DNA of 64,000 nucleotides from Arthrobacter_H sp030452125 (GTDB lineage: Bacteria > Actinomycetota > Actinomycetes > Actinomycetales > Micrococcaceae), in assembly GCA_052379645.1 (NCBI GenBank), contig JBQSYU010000002.1; one strand, 5' to 3'. The notes beneath the pieces are model-generated. The model saw only the letters and a program-made list of their open reading frames with translations. It was not told the origin of the DNA and searched no databases. Numbering within the stretch: position 1 is the first letter of the stretch; each line of letters starts with the position of its first letter. Both the position numbers and the translations under genes were made by a program. This document shows positions 8,085-16,935 of the stretch, one piece after another.

Positions 8085-9110
8085 ATGACCGGAATGCGAT
8101 ACCCCCGCCCTCTTTCCGCCGGAGACCGAATCGAGGTGACCGCCCCGTCGATGGGCGTCCCGGTCTCCCTGCACCCCCGGCTGGACCATGCGGTATCGGA
8201 CTTGCGCGCTGCCGGATTCGAAGTACAGGTGGAGGAATCCGTCCGTCAGGAGGGACTGGCTTCAGGCCCGCCATCCGCGCGGCGGGCCGAACTCGCTGCC
8301 GCCTTCTCCGGTCCGGCCCGTGCCGTCCTGCCGCCCTGGGGAGGGAAGCTGGCCATCGAAATCGTCGAAGGAACCGATTGGAACACCCTCGCGGAGGACC
8401 CCACCTGGTTCGTCGGCTGGTCGGATATCTCCACTCTTCTGTTGCCACTGACGATCACCACCGGTGTCGCAACCATTCACGGTGGCAGCCTCATGGACGA
8501 GCCGTGGGAACTGCCGACAGGTTTCCACCGCTGGACCGAGGTGGCAGCACTGCCCGAAGGCGCGTCCTTCACCCAAACAGCTGCCCCGTATCGTCGGTCA
8601 CGCCCGTGGTCCGACTGGGATGAGGAACCGTTGGGTCGGGCCGAAGCCTATGAGGAACCGACCGCCTGGAGGTCGCTGCATGCCGGGGACGTGGAACTGC
8701 GTGGCCGACTCCTGGGAGGGTGTTTGGAGACGGTATCCTTGCTCTCGGGATCCAGCTATGGGGATCTGTCGGGATTCGCCCGCGAGCATGCCCCCGAAGG
8801 ACTGATCGTCTACCTCGAAGTCGTCGATTCCGACGCCGTGAGCGTGCTTCGTACACTCTGGGCACTGCGTTTGGCTGGATGGTTCGACCACGCCAACGGA
8901 GTACTCATCGGTCGCACCACTGCTCCCGATACCCCGGAACTCACGCAGGCCGAAGCGGTGGAGCGGGCCTTGGGGGATCTGGATATTCCTGTGATCCTTG
9001 ATTTCGATACGGGGCACCAGCCTCCTCAGATGCCGCTGGTCAACGGGGCGCTGGCGGAGGTCGAATTGGTCGGCGGGCACGGGCAGATCACCCAACACCT
9101 GCTGCCCTGA
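8085..9110 (+). CDS. S66-family LD-carboxypeptidase (LdcA/MccF-like)
   Basis: Serine peptidase of clan S66. Members either trim the terminal D-Ala from murein tetrapeptides (LdcA) or hydrolyse microcin C-type nucleotide-peptides (MccF). The catalytic triad is visible: S113 in G-W-S-D, E245 in Y-L-E-V, and H311 in G-H-Q-P-P-Q. The length, 341 residues, suits the family. ATG 8085 is chosen because the frame upstream runs into the previous gene and a -10 lies 7 nt away; ATG 8094 is an alternative. There is no signal peptide, so it acts in the cytoplasm. Whether it recycles cell wall or detoxifies peptides cannot be told from sequence. Confidence 0.87.
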   Translation: MTGMRYPRPLSAGDRIEVTAPSMGVPVSLHPRLDHAVSDLRAAGFEVQVEESVRQEGLASGPPSARRAELAAAFSGPARAVLPPWGGKLAIEIVEGTDWNTLAEDPTWFVGWSDISTLLLPLTITTGVATIHGGSLMDEPWELPTGFHRWTEVAALPEGASFTQTAAPYRRSRPWSDWDEEPLGRAEAYEEPTAWRSLHAGDVELRGRLLGGCLETVSLLSGSSYGDLSGFAREHAPEGLIVYLEVVDSDAVSVLRTLWALRLAGWFDHANGVLIGRTTAPDTPELTQAEAVERALGDLDIPVILDFDTGHQPPQMPLVNGALAEVELVGGHGQITQHLLP

Positions 9111-9126
9111 TTCCCGGGTTAGGACG

Positions 9127-9132
9127 TACCCT
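9127..9132 (+). promoter_or_regulatory. -10 hexamer for a leaderless transcript of the CPBP protease gene
   Basis: TACCCT sits 6 nt before the ATG at 9139 and no Shine-Dalgarno sequence intervenes. This matches the spacing seen at other starts in the window. Confidence 0.4.
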
Positions 9133-9138
9133 GATGCC

Positions 9139-9942
9139 ATGAGTGCGCAACCAGCACCGTCGGTTGGGGCCAGAGCCCACGCCCTGCGCGGGGGAGTCCT
9201 GCTGATCGTGCGGGTGGGGCTGGTCGCCCTGGCCACGACGATCGCCTGGCTGGTCATGGTCGGTGTCGACGGTCCGGCCTCGTTTCCGCCGTCGCCCCTG
9301 CTGGCTTCGTTGAGCTTGCTCCCGGTGAACATCGTCTCGCTGTGGCTCGTTGCCCGTTTCCTGCGCTCCGAAGGCCAGGACCTTCGTTCCCTGTTCGTCC
9401 CGGCCCGGCGTCCGATGCTGCGCGAAATCGGCTGGGGACTGCTCTGGATCCTCGTCCTCTACCTGCCCTTCGTCGCCGCCATCATGGGCACCATGTGGGC
9501 CCTGCACGGCCCCGAGATGTTCACGGCATTCAGAACGGTCTTCTACGACCCGCAGGCCGCAGCCATCACCCAACCCGGCTGGGGGCTGGCCCTGGGGATC
9601 ATTGCCGTTCTGACCTTCGCCCCGCTCAATGCCCCCGCCGAGGAGGCGGTGTTCCGTGGCTACTCCCAGTCACGCCTGTTGCGTCGGTGGCCCGTCCTTG
9701 CCACCGTGCTGGTCTGTTCGGTCGCCTTCGGCGCCCAGCACGCCTTCTTCGCCCCGACGGCGGACGCCATGATCGTCTACGTCGTGGCGTTCACGGTATG
9801 GGGGATTGGATCGGCGCTGATCGTGCTCCGACAGAAACGGTTGTTGCCCATCACCATCGCCCACTTCATCGTCAACCTCTTCACGAGCTCGCCCGCCGTC
9901 ATCTTCCCTGCCCTGCAGCTCGCCGGAGTCGTCCCCGCCTGA
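9139..9942 (+). CDS. CPBP-family intramembrane metalloprotease (CAAX/Abi type)
   Basis: Multi-pass membrane protein of 267 residues with the three CPBP signature motifs: E168-E169-x-x-x-R173, F-x-x-x-H201 and H242-x-x-x-N246. These form the glutamate/histidine site of Rce1-like intramembrane proteases. Bacterial members are linked to bacteriocin self-immunity, protein maturation or unknown proteolysis. ATG 9139 is used; a longer frame upstream overlaps the S66 peptidase gene. The substrate is unknown. Confidence 0.88.
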   Translation: MSAQPAPSVGARAHALRGGVLLIVRVGLVALATTIAWLVMVGVDGPASFPPSPLLASLSLLPVNIVSLWLVARFLRSEGQDLRSLFVPARRPMLREIGWGLLWILVLYLPFVAAIMGTMWALHGPEMFTAFRTVFYDPQAAAITQPGWGLALGIIAVLTFAPLNAPAEEAVFRGYSQSRLLRRWPVLATVLVCSVAFGAQHAFFAPTADAMIVYVVAFTVWGIGSALIVLRQKRLLPITIAHFIVNLFTSSPAVIFPALQLAGVVPA

Positions 9943-9983
9943 CCTCGTCGCCACGCCAAGGGCCGGTGGGGCAAGATAGAGGG

Positions 9984-12359
9984 GTGACGAAAAGCGAGCA
10001 GCAGAACACCACGGACCGTTCCACCACCGCCTCCGCCGAGGGGGCGAGCACCGCCGCCGGTGACGAGGTCATCCCCGCGGGGCAACTGCGGGAGGAGTAC
10101 CAGCAGCTCATCGACGATGTCCGCCGGTTCCGGATGGCCTACTACCTCGAGGACGACCCGATCGTCTCCGATGCCGAGTTCGATGTCCTGTTCACCCGCC
10201 TCGAGGAAATTGAACAACTGCACCCGGAGATCGTCTCCAACGACTCACCCACCCAGGAAGTCGGCGGAGAGGTCTCCGCGGCCTTCTCCCCGGTGGTCCA
10301 CCTGGCCCAGATGTACTCGCTGGAGGATGTGTTCTCCCTCGAGGAACTCACCGCCTGGCTCGAACGGGCCACCGTCAACGCCGGAACCCGGGCCCCGAAC
10401 CAGAAGCTGCGCTGGCTCTGTGAGGTCAAGATCGACGGGTTGGCGATCAACCTGCTCTACCGTGAGGGCAAGCTGGTGAGAGCCGCCACCCGCGGGGACG
10501 GAACCACCGGCGAGGATGTCACCCACAACGTGTTGACCATCGGTGAGATCCCCACCGAACTCTCCGGCAGCAACTGGCCCACGGAGGTCGAAATCCGCGG
10601 GGAGATCTTCTTCCCCTCGCAAAAATTCCGTGAATACAACGAGGCCCTGCTCGAAGCCGGCAAACCAGAACTGGCGAACCCGCGCAACGCCGCCGCCGGC
10701 TCGCTGCGCCAAAAGGATCCGGCCGAGACCGCCAAACGCCCGCTGGGCATGTTCGTTCACGGATTCGGGGTCCGTGAGGGGCTGGATGCCGCCTCCCAGT
10801 CCGAAACCTACGAACTCCTCAAGGGCTGGGGCCTACCGGTGACCCCGTACTCGAAGGTCGTGGACTCGATCGACGAGGTCCTGGCCTATATCGAGACCTA
10901 CGGGGCCGACCGGCACTCCCTGGTCCACGACATCGACGGGATCGTGGTCAAGGCCGACTCCTTCGCCATCCAGCGGGCGCTGGGATACACCTCCCGGGTA
11001 CCGCGCTGGTCGGTGGCGTATAAATATCCGCCCGAGGAGGTCCACACCAAGCTGCTGGACATCCGCGTCAACGTCGGGCGCACCGGACGTGTCACCCCGT
11101 ACGGGGTCATGGAACCGGTGAAGGTCGCCGGATCCACCGTGGAGATGGCCACCCTGCACAACCAGGACGTCGTCAAGGCCAAAGGTGTGCTCATCGGGGA
11201 CACCATCATCCTGCGCAAGGCCGGGGACGTGATCCCCGAGATCGTGGGTCCGGTCCTGCCGTTGCGGGAGGGACGCGAAGACGAACTGCACGAATTCGTC
11301 ATGCCCACCGACTGCCCCTCCTGCGGGGAGCCGTTGGCTCCGGCGAAGGAGGGCGATATCGACATCCGCTGCCTCAACGCCGAATCCTGCCCGGCCCAAC
11401 TGACCGAACGCGTCGCCCACCTGGGCGGTCGCGGGGCCTTCGACGTCGAGGCCCTGGGTGAGGAAGCCGCACTGGCCCTGACCGTGGGCCCGGGCCCCGA
11501 CCCGGCCGAGCACGGAGGCCTGCCCAAACCCGCAGGACCCGGGCCCATCACCAACGAAGCCCGGATCTTCGACCTGGCCACCGGCCATGGAGACGACACG
11601 CTGCGCGAGGCGCTCGCCGAGGTCAAGGTCTGGCGGGAGAGGCGCGAGAAGGGGGTGGGCACCGGCCGGTTCGAGCTCGTCCCGTACTTCTGGAGCAAGG
11701 GTACCGAGAAGAAACCCTCGGCTCCTACCGCCAATACGAAGAAGCTGTTCGAGGAACTGGAGAAGGCCAAGACGCAGCCGCTCTGGCGCGTGCTGGTGGC
11801 CTTGTCCATCCGCCATGTCGGGCCCACCGCCTCCCGCGCCCTGGCCACCCACTACGGGTCCATGGACGCCATCCGCGAAGCCGTCACCGCCGAGGATGCC
11901 GCCGAGAAACTGGCCGACGTCGACGGCATCGGTCCGATCATCGCCGATGCCCTCATCGAATGGTTCGGCATCGACTGGCATCTGGGGATCGTCGAGGCCT
12001 GGGCCGCGGAAAACGTGCGCATGGTCGATGAATCCCACGGTGAAACCGAGCGCACGCTCGAGGGGCTGACCATCGTGGTCACCGGATCGCTGGAGGGCTT
12101 CAGCCGCGATGAGGCCAAGGAGGCCATCATCACCCGCGGCGGCAAGGCCTCGGGGTCCGTTTCGAAGAAGACCAGCTACGTCGTCGCCGGGGAAGCGGCG
12201 GGCACCAAACTGGAGAAGGCGGTCTCCCTGGGCCTGAGGGTGCTGGACGAGGAGGGCTTCCGCGCCCTGCTCGAGAACGGCCCCGAACCCACCGCCGAGG
12301 AGACCGGGACCCCGGAATCCGCGGAATCACAGATCACCACCGATGGAGACCCAGCATGA
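9984..12359 (+). CDS. ligA: NAD-dependent DNA ligase
   Basis: Seals nicks during replication and repair using NAD+. In order it has an Ia domain, the adenylation domain with K149 in V-K-I-D-G, an OB fold (~350-440), a four-Cys zinc finger (C444, C447, C463, C469), helix-hairpin-helix repeats and a C-terminal BRCT domain (~689-765). At 791 residues it is about 100 longer than many LigA proteins. The extra length is a Pro/Gly-rich and charged insert after the zinc finger (~490-580), common in Micrococcales. The GTG at 9984 is chosen because the open frame further upstream lies inside the CPBP gene. CAAGAT ends 6 nt before this GTG, so the transcript may be leaderless. The stop overlaps the next gene by 4 bases. 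Confidence 0.97.
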   Translation: MTKSEQQNTTDRSTTASAEGASTAAGDEVIPAGQLREEYQQLIDDVRRFRMAYYLEDDPIVSDAEFDVLFTRLEEIEQLHPEIVSNDSPTQEVGGEVSAAFSPVVHLAQMYSLEDVFSLEELTAWLERATVNAGTRAPNQKLRWLCEVKIDGLAINLLYREGKLVRAATRGDGTTGEDVTHNVLTIGEIPTELSGSNWPTEVEIRGEIFFPSQKFREYNEALLEAGKPELANPRNAAAGSLRQKDPAETAKRPLGMFVHGFGVREGLDAASQSETYELLKGWGLPVTPYSKVVDSIDEVLAYIETYGADRHSLVHDIDGIVVKADSFAIQRALGYTSRVPRWSVAYKYPPEEVHTKLLDIRVNVGRTGRVTPYGVMEPVKVAGSTVEMATLHNQDVVKAKGVLIGDTIILRKAGDVIPEIVGPVLPLREGREDELHEFVMPTDCPSCGEPLAPAKEGDIDIRCLNAESCPAQLTERVAHLGGRGAFDVEALGEEAALALTVGPGPDPAEHGGLPKPAGPGPITNEARIFDLATGHGDDTLREALAEVKVWRERREKGVGTGRFELVPYFWSKGTEKKPSAPTANTKKLFEELEKAKTQPLWRVLVALSIRHVGPTASRALATHYGSMDAIREAVTAEDAAEKLADVDGIGPIIADALIEWFGIDWHLGIVEAWAAENVRMVDESHGETERTLEGLTIVVTGSLEGFSRDEAKEAIITRGGKASGSVSKKTSYVVAGEAAGTKLEKAVSLGLRVLDEEGFRALLENGPEPTAEETGTPESAESQITTDGDPA

Positions 12360-13180
12360 GCCAGAATCCCGCAGCCACCGCCGACCTGTTGGCCATCGCC
12401 CGCCGCGCCGCGGCCGCCGGCGCCGCCGTGCTGGCCGAACGCCACGGAGTCCACATCGCCGCCGACACCAAATCCGCGGCCGGGGACTGGGTCACCGACT
12501 ACGACCGGCGGGCCGAACAGGCGGTGCGTGCGGTCATCAACGCCGAACGCCCGCATGATGCCATCACCGGGGAGGAATACGGCAGCACCACCCCCGCGGA
12601 GCCCAGCGCCTACCGCTGGTCCATCGACCCGCTGGACGGCACGGCCAACTTCGTGCGCGGCATCGTCTACTACGCCACCTCGGTGGCCGTCGCCGGTCCC
12701 GCCCCCGACGGCCGGGAAGCCACCGTATGGCTCGCCGGCGTCGTGCAGGCCCCGGCATTGGCCAGCACCTGGTGGGCTTCGCGCGGGGCGGGAGCCTGGC
12801 TGGGAGGGACCGAGACCGGGAACGACGCCGGGGCGCGCCGGTTGACCGGCCCCGTCCCCGGGGCCGCCGGGGCCCTGCTCGCCACCGGATTCGGGTACGA
12901 CGCCACCCGACGCGACTTCCAGCTGCAGGCGGTGGCGACCCTCCTGCCGGGGTTCGCCAACGTGCGGCGCATCGGCTCGGCGGCCGTGGACCTGTGCCTG
13001 GTCGCCGATGGGACCCTCGATGCCTATGCCGAATACGGCACCGGAGAACACGATTGGTCCGCCGGGGCCCTGGTCGCCGAGGAAGCCGGGTGCCCGGTGC
13101 TGCGCCCGGAGGCCGATCCGGGCTGGCAGGCCGCCGGCTACATCGACTTCGATCTGCTTCCTGCACCTCCGGCCCACTGA
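12356..13180 (+). CDS. Inositol monophosphatase-family phosphatase
   Basis: Mg2+-dependent, Li+-sensitive-type sugar or inositol phosphatase (IMPase/SuhB/HisN superfamily), 274 residues. The motifs are D-W-V-T-D, G-E-E near residue 73, D91-P-L-D94-G-T-A-N-F and H-D233-W-S-A-G, so all metal-binding acids are present. It overlaps ligA by 4 bases (ATGA) and is probably co-transcribed. The substrate may be inositol-1-phosphate, histidinol phosphate or another sugar phosphate. The sequence alone does not decide, although actinobacteria need inositol phosphatase for mycothiol and phosphatidylinositol. Confidence 0.9.
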   Translation: MSQNPAATADLLAIARRAAAAGAAVLAERHGVHIAADTKSAAGDWVTDYDRRAEQAVRAVINAERPHDAITGEEYGSTTPAEPSAYRWSIDPLDGTANFVRGIVYYATSVAVAGPAPDGREATVWLAGVVQAPALASTWWASRGAGAWLGGTETGNDAGARRLTGPVPGAAGALLATGFGYDATRRDFQLQAVATLLPGFANVRRIGSAAVDLCLVADGTLDAYAEYGTGEHDWSAGALVAEEAGCPVLRPEADPGWQAAGYIDFDLLPAPPAH

Positions 13181-13292
13181 ACCGGACCGCGGCAGGAGGG
13201 GAGGATCCCCGAGGGGTGGAAGCCGTGAATTCGGCGACATTCAGAGGACCCTGGTTCATCGCGACGACGAAAAGGTGTCAAACTGGAAGGTG

Positions 13293-13811
13293 ATGACTAC
13301 TGCAACCGCCCGCATGCCCCTGACCATCCGCCAGGCCACGGAAGCCGACTACGACGAGATCGGCCGCATCACCGTGGACTCCTACCTGGCGGCGGGGCAC
13401 TTCGAGGACCCCGACCACGAATACCTGCAGTTCGTCCGCCAGGTCGCCGACCGCCACGCCGCAGCCGAGATCCTGGTCGCCGAAAACAACGGGAAGGTCA
13501 TCGGTGCGGTGACCCTAGTCCAGCCGGGGAACCCCTACGCCGATATCGCCGAAGCCGGTGAACTCGAATTCCGGATGCTGGTCGTGGACCCGTCCGTGCA
13601 GCGTTCGGGGGCCGGACGGACCATGGTCGAGGCGGTCATCGACCGGGCCCGGCAGCTCGACGGCGTGGACACGGTCTCACTGACCACCGGCGGGCATTGG
13701 GAAGCAGCCAACGCCCTCTACACGACGATGGGTTTCCAGCGCGCCACCGACCGGGACTGGTTCGTCCCCGACACCGACATCCTGCTCAAGGTCTACATCC
13801 TGCCGCTCTAA
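13293..13811 (+). CDS. GNAT-family N-acetyltransferase
   Basis: Single-domain acetyl-CoA-dependent acetyltransferase of 172 residues. The GNAT core is visible: an N-terminal R-Q-A-T strand, central L-E-F-R-M-L-V-V-D-P followed by the acetyl-CoA loop (V-Q-R-S-G-A-G-R) near residues 100-110, and the C-terminal Y-x-x-M-G-F-Q helix. ATG 13293 follows a GGAAGG element; GTG 13290 is also possible. The substrate is unknown. The 112 bp upstream of the gene contain no other gene. Confidence 0.85.
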   Translation: MTTATARMPLTIRQATEADYDEIGRITVDSYLAAGHFEDPDHEYLQFVRQVADRHAAAEILVAENNGKVIGAVTLVQPGNPYADIAEAGELEFRMLVVDPSVQRSGAGRTMVEAVIDRARQLDGVDTVSLTTGGHWEAANALYTTMGFQRATDRDWFVPDTDILLKVYILPL

Positions 13812-13840
13812 CCGGCAGCGGCCCGGCCGGCCCAAGCAAG

Positions 13841-13846
13841 TAGGGT
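13841..13846 (+). promoter_or_regulatory. -10 hexamer for a leaderless transcript of the MFS gene
   Basis: TAGGGT ends 6 nt before the ATG at 13853, with no ribosome-binding site between them. Confidence 0.5.
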
Positions 13847-13852
13847 CGGCCC

Positions 13853-15044
13853 ATGCCCACCGCGTCGCCCCGTGCCCGAAGGACCTACCCGGTCTTCGTG
13901 CTTCTGGCCTTCGTCTCGATGGTCGGGGACGCGATGGCGCTCTTCGCCCTGACCCTGGCTGCGGCCGACCAGCTCGGGTCCTGGGGTGTCACGATACTGT
14001 TCCTCACGGGGTTGATCCCCCCGATCCTGGCGGCCCCGCTGGTGGGCCGGCTGGTCGACGGGACGAACCTGCGCAGGATCTGGGTGGCCAGCCTGCTTGC
14101 CCACGTCCTGCTCTTCGCCCTGATGGCCCTCGTCGATGACCTGCGGGTCAGCCTGGTGTTGATGTGCGGGGCCAGCATCAGTGCCGTCATCAACGCCTCG
14201 GCGATCTTCAAACTCATTCCCTCCCTCCGGGGGCCGCTGCCGCTGGCGCGGGCCAGCAGCCTGATCGTCTCCGCCGGATCGTTGGCGGGCATCCTGGCAC
14301 CGCCGATCGCCGCCCTCGCCTATACCGCCTGGGGTATTGGCCCTCAACGCCCTGGGCTTCACGGTGCTGGCCCTGGGGGCGGGGCTGGTGGTGCCGCGCC
14401 GTGCGGTACGGGTCGACCTCAAGGAACCTCGCGCCGGTGGCGTCGGAGCCGGAGCACGGATCCTGTTCACCGACCGGTTGCTGGCCCTCCTGCTGATCCC
14501 CATGGCCGCCGTCGTGCTGTTCACCTCCGCCGAAGGAGTCGCAGGGGTCTTCTATCTGCGCTCGGTGGCCGGGAACGACACCCTCTATGCGGTGATGCTC
14601 GGGGCCTGGTCGGTGGGCGCGCTCATCGGCGCCCTAACCGGCGGGAGCAGGTTCCTGGGGGCACGGGTGAGGACCCCGGTGCTCCTGGGCGGTGTGCTCA
14701 TCGGCGCAGCCATCCTGGCGGAGGGGCTGTGGCCAGACGCCCTGGTCATCCTGGCGGTGTTCCTGCTGGGCGGATTCGGCAACGGGATGCACAACACAGG
14801 GGTGCGCAACGCCGTCTATGCCCGGATCCCCGAAGCCCACCACGGGGCCGCCTGGGCGTACCTGACCGTGGTCTTCAAGATCATGGTCGGGCTGGGGTTC
14901 CTGCTGGGAACCCCCGGCCTGGTGGTGGACAGCGACCGCCTGATCATCATCGCCGCAGGAACCGGCTCGTTGGCCGCAGTGCTCCTGGCCCTGGTGGGGA
15001 TCAGGGCGGCGAACCGGCACCGGCGGACGCCGGTCCTGAACTAG
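13853..15044 (+). pseudogene. MFS transporter interrupted by a one-base frameshift
   Basis: Encodes a major facilitator superfamily permease (about 12 membrane segments) in two overlapping frames. The first ~160 residues read from ATG 13853 with six hydrophobic segments. The remainder continues in another frame to the stop at 15044, beginning V-L-A-L-N-A-L-G-F-T. The break maps to the run of four G at 14331-14334. Reading three G instead joins the halves as A-Y-T-A-W-V-L-A-L-N without a gap. Downstream of the G-run the original frame turns into low-complexity Gly/Arg/Pro sequence typical of an out-of-frame read. Either the gene is inactivated or the base is a sequencing error. The transported substrate is unknown. 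Confidence 0.82.
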
Positions 15045-15086
15045 ACTGGTGGGGAAAACCCACCATCCATGAATTCGGGGAGATAC

Positions 15087-15383
15087 ATGCCTGCGATCAG
15101 TCGTGAGGAAGTTGCCCATCTGGCGCAACTGGCCCACCTGGAGATGAGCGAGACCGAGCTGGAGAAAATGGCCGGCGAACTCGGTGTCATCGTCAACGCG
15201 ATCAAATCCGTGAGCGAGGCCGCCGGCGACGACGTCCCGGCCACCAGCCACCCGCTACCGCTGACCAACGTGATGCGCGAAGACGTGGTCGGCCGGACGC
15301 TGACGCAGGATCAGGCGCTGCAGAACGCGCCCGACGCCGAAGACGGCCGATTCAAGGTTCCGGCCATCCTGGAAGGGGAGTAG
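15087..15383 (+). CDS. gatC: Glutamyl-tRNA(Gln) amidotransferase subunit C
   Basis: Small subunit (98 residues) of the GatCAB complex, which converts Glu-tRNA(Gln) and Asp-tRNA(Asn) to the amidated forms. It wraps around GatA and stabilises it. The N-terminal pattern (I-S-R-E-E-V-x-H-L-A-x-L-A-H-L) and the C-terminal P-D-A-E-D-G-x-F-K-V-P are diagnostic. ATG 15087 has a GGGGAG ribosome-binding site; ATG 15069 upstream has none. It begins the operon gatC-gatA-gatB, with gatA following after 3 bp. TAGACT at 15042-15047 could be its -10. Confidence 0.96.
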   Translation: MPAISREEVAHLAQLAHLEMSETELEKMAGELGVIVNAIKSVSEAAGDDVPATSHPLPLTNVMREDVVGRTLTQDQALQNAPDAEDGRFKVPAILEGE

Positions 15384-15386
15384 GGC

Positions 15387-16934
15387 ATGAACGAGATCAT
15401 CAAGCTCTCCGCCGCCGAACTGGCGGCAAAACTCCGTGACGGATCGCTCACCTCCGTCCAGGCCGTCCAGGCCCACCTGGACCGCATCGCAGCGGTCGAC
15501 GGCGGGGACCGCGGGATCCACGCCTTCCTTCACCTGAACGGGGAGGAGGCGCTCGCCGTGGCCGCCGAAGTCGACGCGATTCGCGGCGCGGGAGGGGCCG
15601 AGGCCGAGGCGTTGCACCCGCTGGCCGGCGTACCGATCGCCATCAAGGACCTCATCGTCACCCAGGGCCAGCCCACCACCGCGGGCTCGAAGTTCCTCGA
15701 GGGATGGATGAGCCCCTACGACGCCACCGTGATCGAAAAGATCCGTGCCGCCAAGCTGCCGATCCTGGGCAAGACCAACCTCGACGAATTCGCGATGGGT
15801 TCCTCCACCGAACACTCGGCCTTCGGCGACACCCGCAACCCGTGGGACCTGGACCGCATTCCCGGCGGTTCCGGCGGCGGTTCCGCGGCGGCGCTGGCCG
15901 CCTACGAGGCGCCGCTGGCGCTGGGCACCGACACCGGTGGTTCGATCCGCCAGCCGGGCGCCGTCACCGGCACCGTCGGGGTCAAGCCCACCTACGGGTC
16001 CGTCTCACGCTACGGGGCCATCGCCATGGCCTCCTCGCTGGACCAGATCGGCCCGGTCAGCCGCACCGTACGCGATTCCGCCCTGCTGCACGAGCTCATC
16101 GGCGGGCACGACCCCAAGGATTCCACCTCCATCGATGCACCGGTCGGCGGACTTGCCGCGGCCGCCGAACAGGGTGCCACCGGGGACCTGACCGGTGTGC
16201 GCGTCGGGGTCATCCGCGAACTGCAGGGCGAGGGCTACCAGGCCGGGGTCCAGTCGCGCTTCGACGAGTCCCTCGAGGTGCTCAAGGCCGCCGGCGCGGA
16301 GATCGTCGAGGTCTCCTGCCCGAACTTCGAGTACGCGCTGGGTGCCTACTACCTGATCATGCCCTCGGAGGTCTCCTCCAACCTGGCCAAGTACGACGGC
16401 GTGCGTTTCGGCAACCGTGTCCTGCCCACGGAGGGGCCGCTGACCATCGAACGCGTCATGGCCTCCACCCGTTCGGCGGGCTTCGGCGACGAGGTCAAGC
16501 GCCGGATCATCCTGGGCACCTATGCCCTGTCGGCGGGCTACTACGACGCCTACTACGGGTCGGCGCAGAAGGTCCGTACGCTCATCCAGCGTGACTTCGA
16601 GGCGGCGTTCGCCCAGGCCGACGTCCTGGTGTCCCCGACCTCCCCGGTCGTCGCCTTCGAACTGGGTTCGAAACTCGACGACCCGCTGGCGATGTACCTC
16701 AACGACGTCGCCACCATTCCCGCCAACCTGGCCGGCATCCCCGGCATCACGGTCCCCGGAGGGCTCTCCGAGGGGCTGCCGGTGGGCATCCAGTTCCTGG
16801 CCCCGGCCCACGAGGACGCCCGGCTCTACCGTGCCGGCGCGGCCTTGGAGAAGCTGCTGGAGGACCGCTGGGACGGTCCGCTGATCAACCAGGCCCCCGA
16901 GCTGGCCGAATCGTCCAAGGAAGGTGTCGCCTGA
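15387..16934 (+). CDS. gatA: Glutamyl-tRNA(Gln) amidotransferase subunit A
   Basis: Amidase-signature subunit (515 residues) that hydrolyses glutamine to release ammonia for tRNA-bound Glu/Asp. The Ser-cisSer-Lys catalytic triad is visible: K87 in A-I-K-D, S162 in G-G-S-G-G-G-S, and S186 in T-D-T-G-G-S. Length and motif order match bacterial GatA. Its neighbours gatC and gatB complete the complex, which implies that this organism makes Gln-tRNA, and possibly Asn-tRNA, by the indirect route. Confidence 0.97.
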   Translation: MNEIIKLSAAELAAKLRDGSLTSVQAVQAHLDRIAAVDGGDRGIHAFLHLNGEEALAVAAEVDAIRGAGGAEAEALHPLAGVPIAIKDLIVTQGQPTTAGSKFLEGWMSPYDATVIEKIRAAKLPILGKTNLDEFAMGSSTEHSAFGDTRNPWDLDRIPGGSGGGSAAALAAYEAPLALGTDTGGSIRQPGAVTGTVGVKPTYGSVSRYGAIAMASSLDQIGPVSRTVRDSALLHELIGGHDPKDSTSIDAPVGGLAAAAEQGATGDLTGVRVGVIRELQGEGYQAGVQSRFDESLEVLKAAGAEIVEVSCPNFEYALGAYYLIMPSEVSSNLAKYDGVRFGNRVLPTEGPLTIERVMASTRSAGFGDEVKRRIILGTYALSAGYYDAYYGSAQKVRTLIQRDFEAAFAQADVLVSPTSPVVAFELGSKLDDPLAMYLNDVATIPANLAGIPGITVPGGLSEGLPVGIQFLAPAHEDARLYRAGAALEKLLEDRWDGPLINQAPELAESSKEGVA

Positions 16935-16935
16935 G

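Noticed and set aside
9342..9983. N-terminal extension of LigA upstream of 9984
   Set aside because: Lies within the CPBP gene in another frame and has Arg/Pro/His-rich shadow composition.
14331..14334. Programmed frameshift in the MFS gene
   Set aside because: No slippery heptamer or downstream stimulatory structure was recognised; a simple indel explains the break better.
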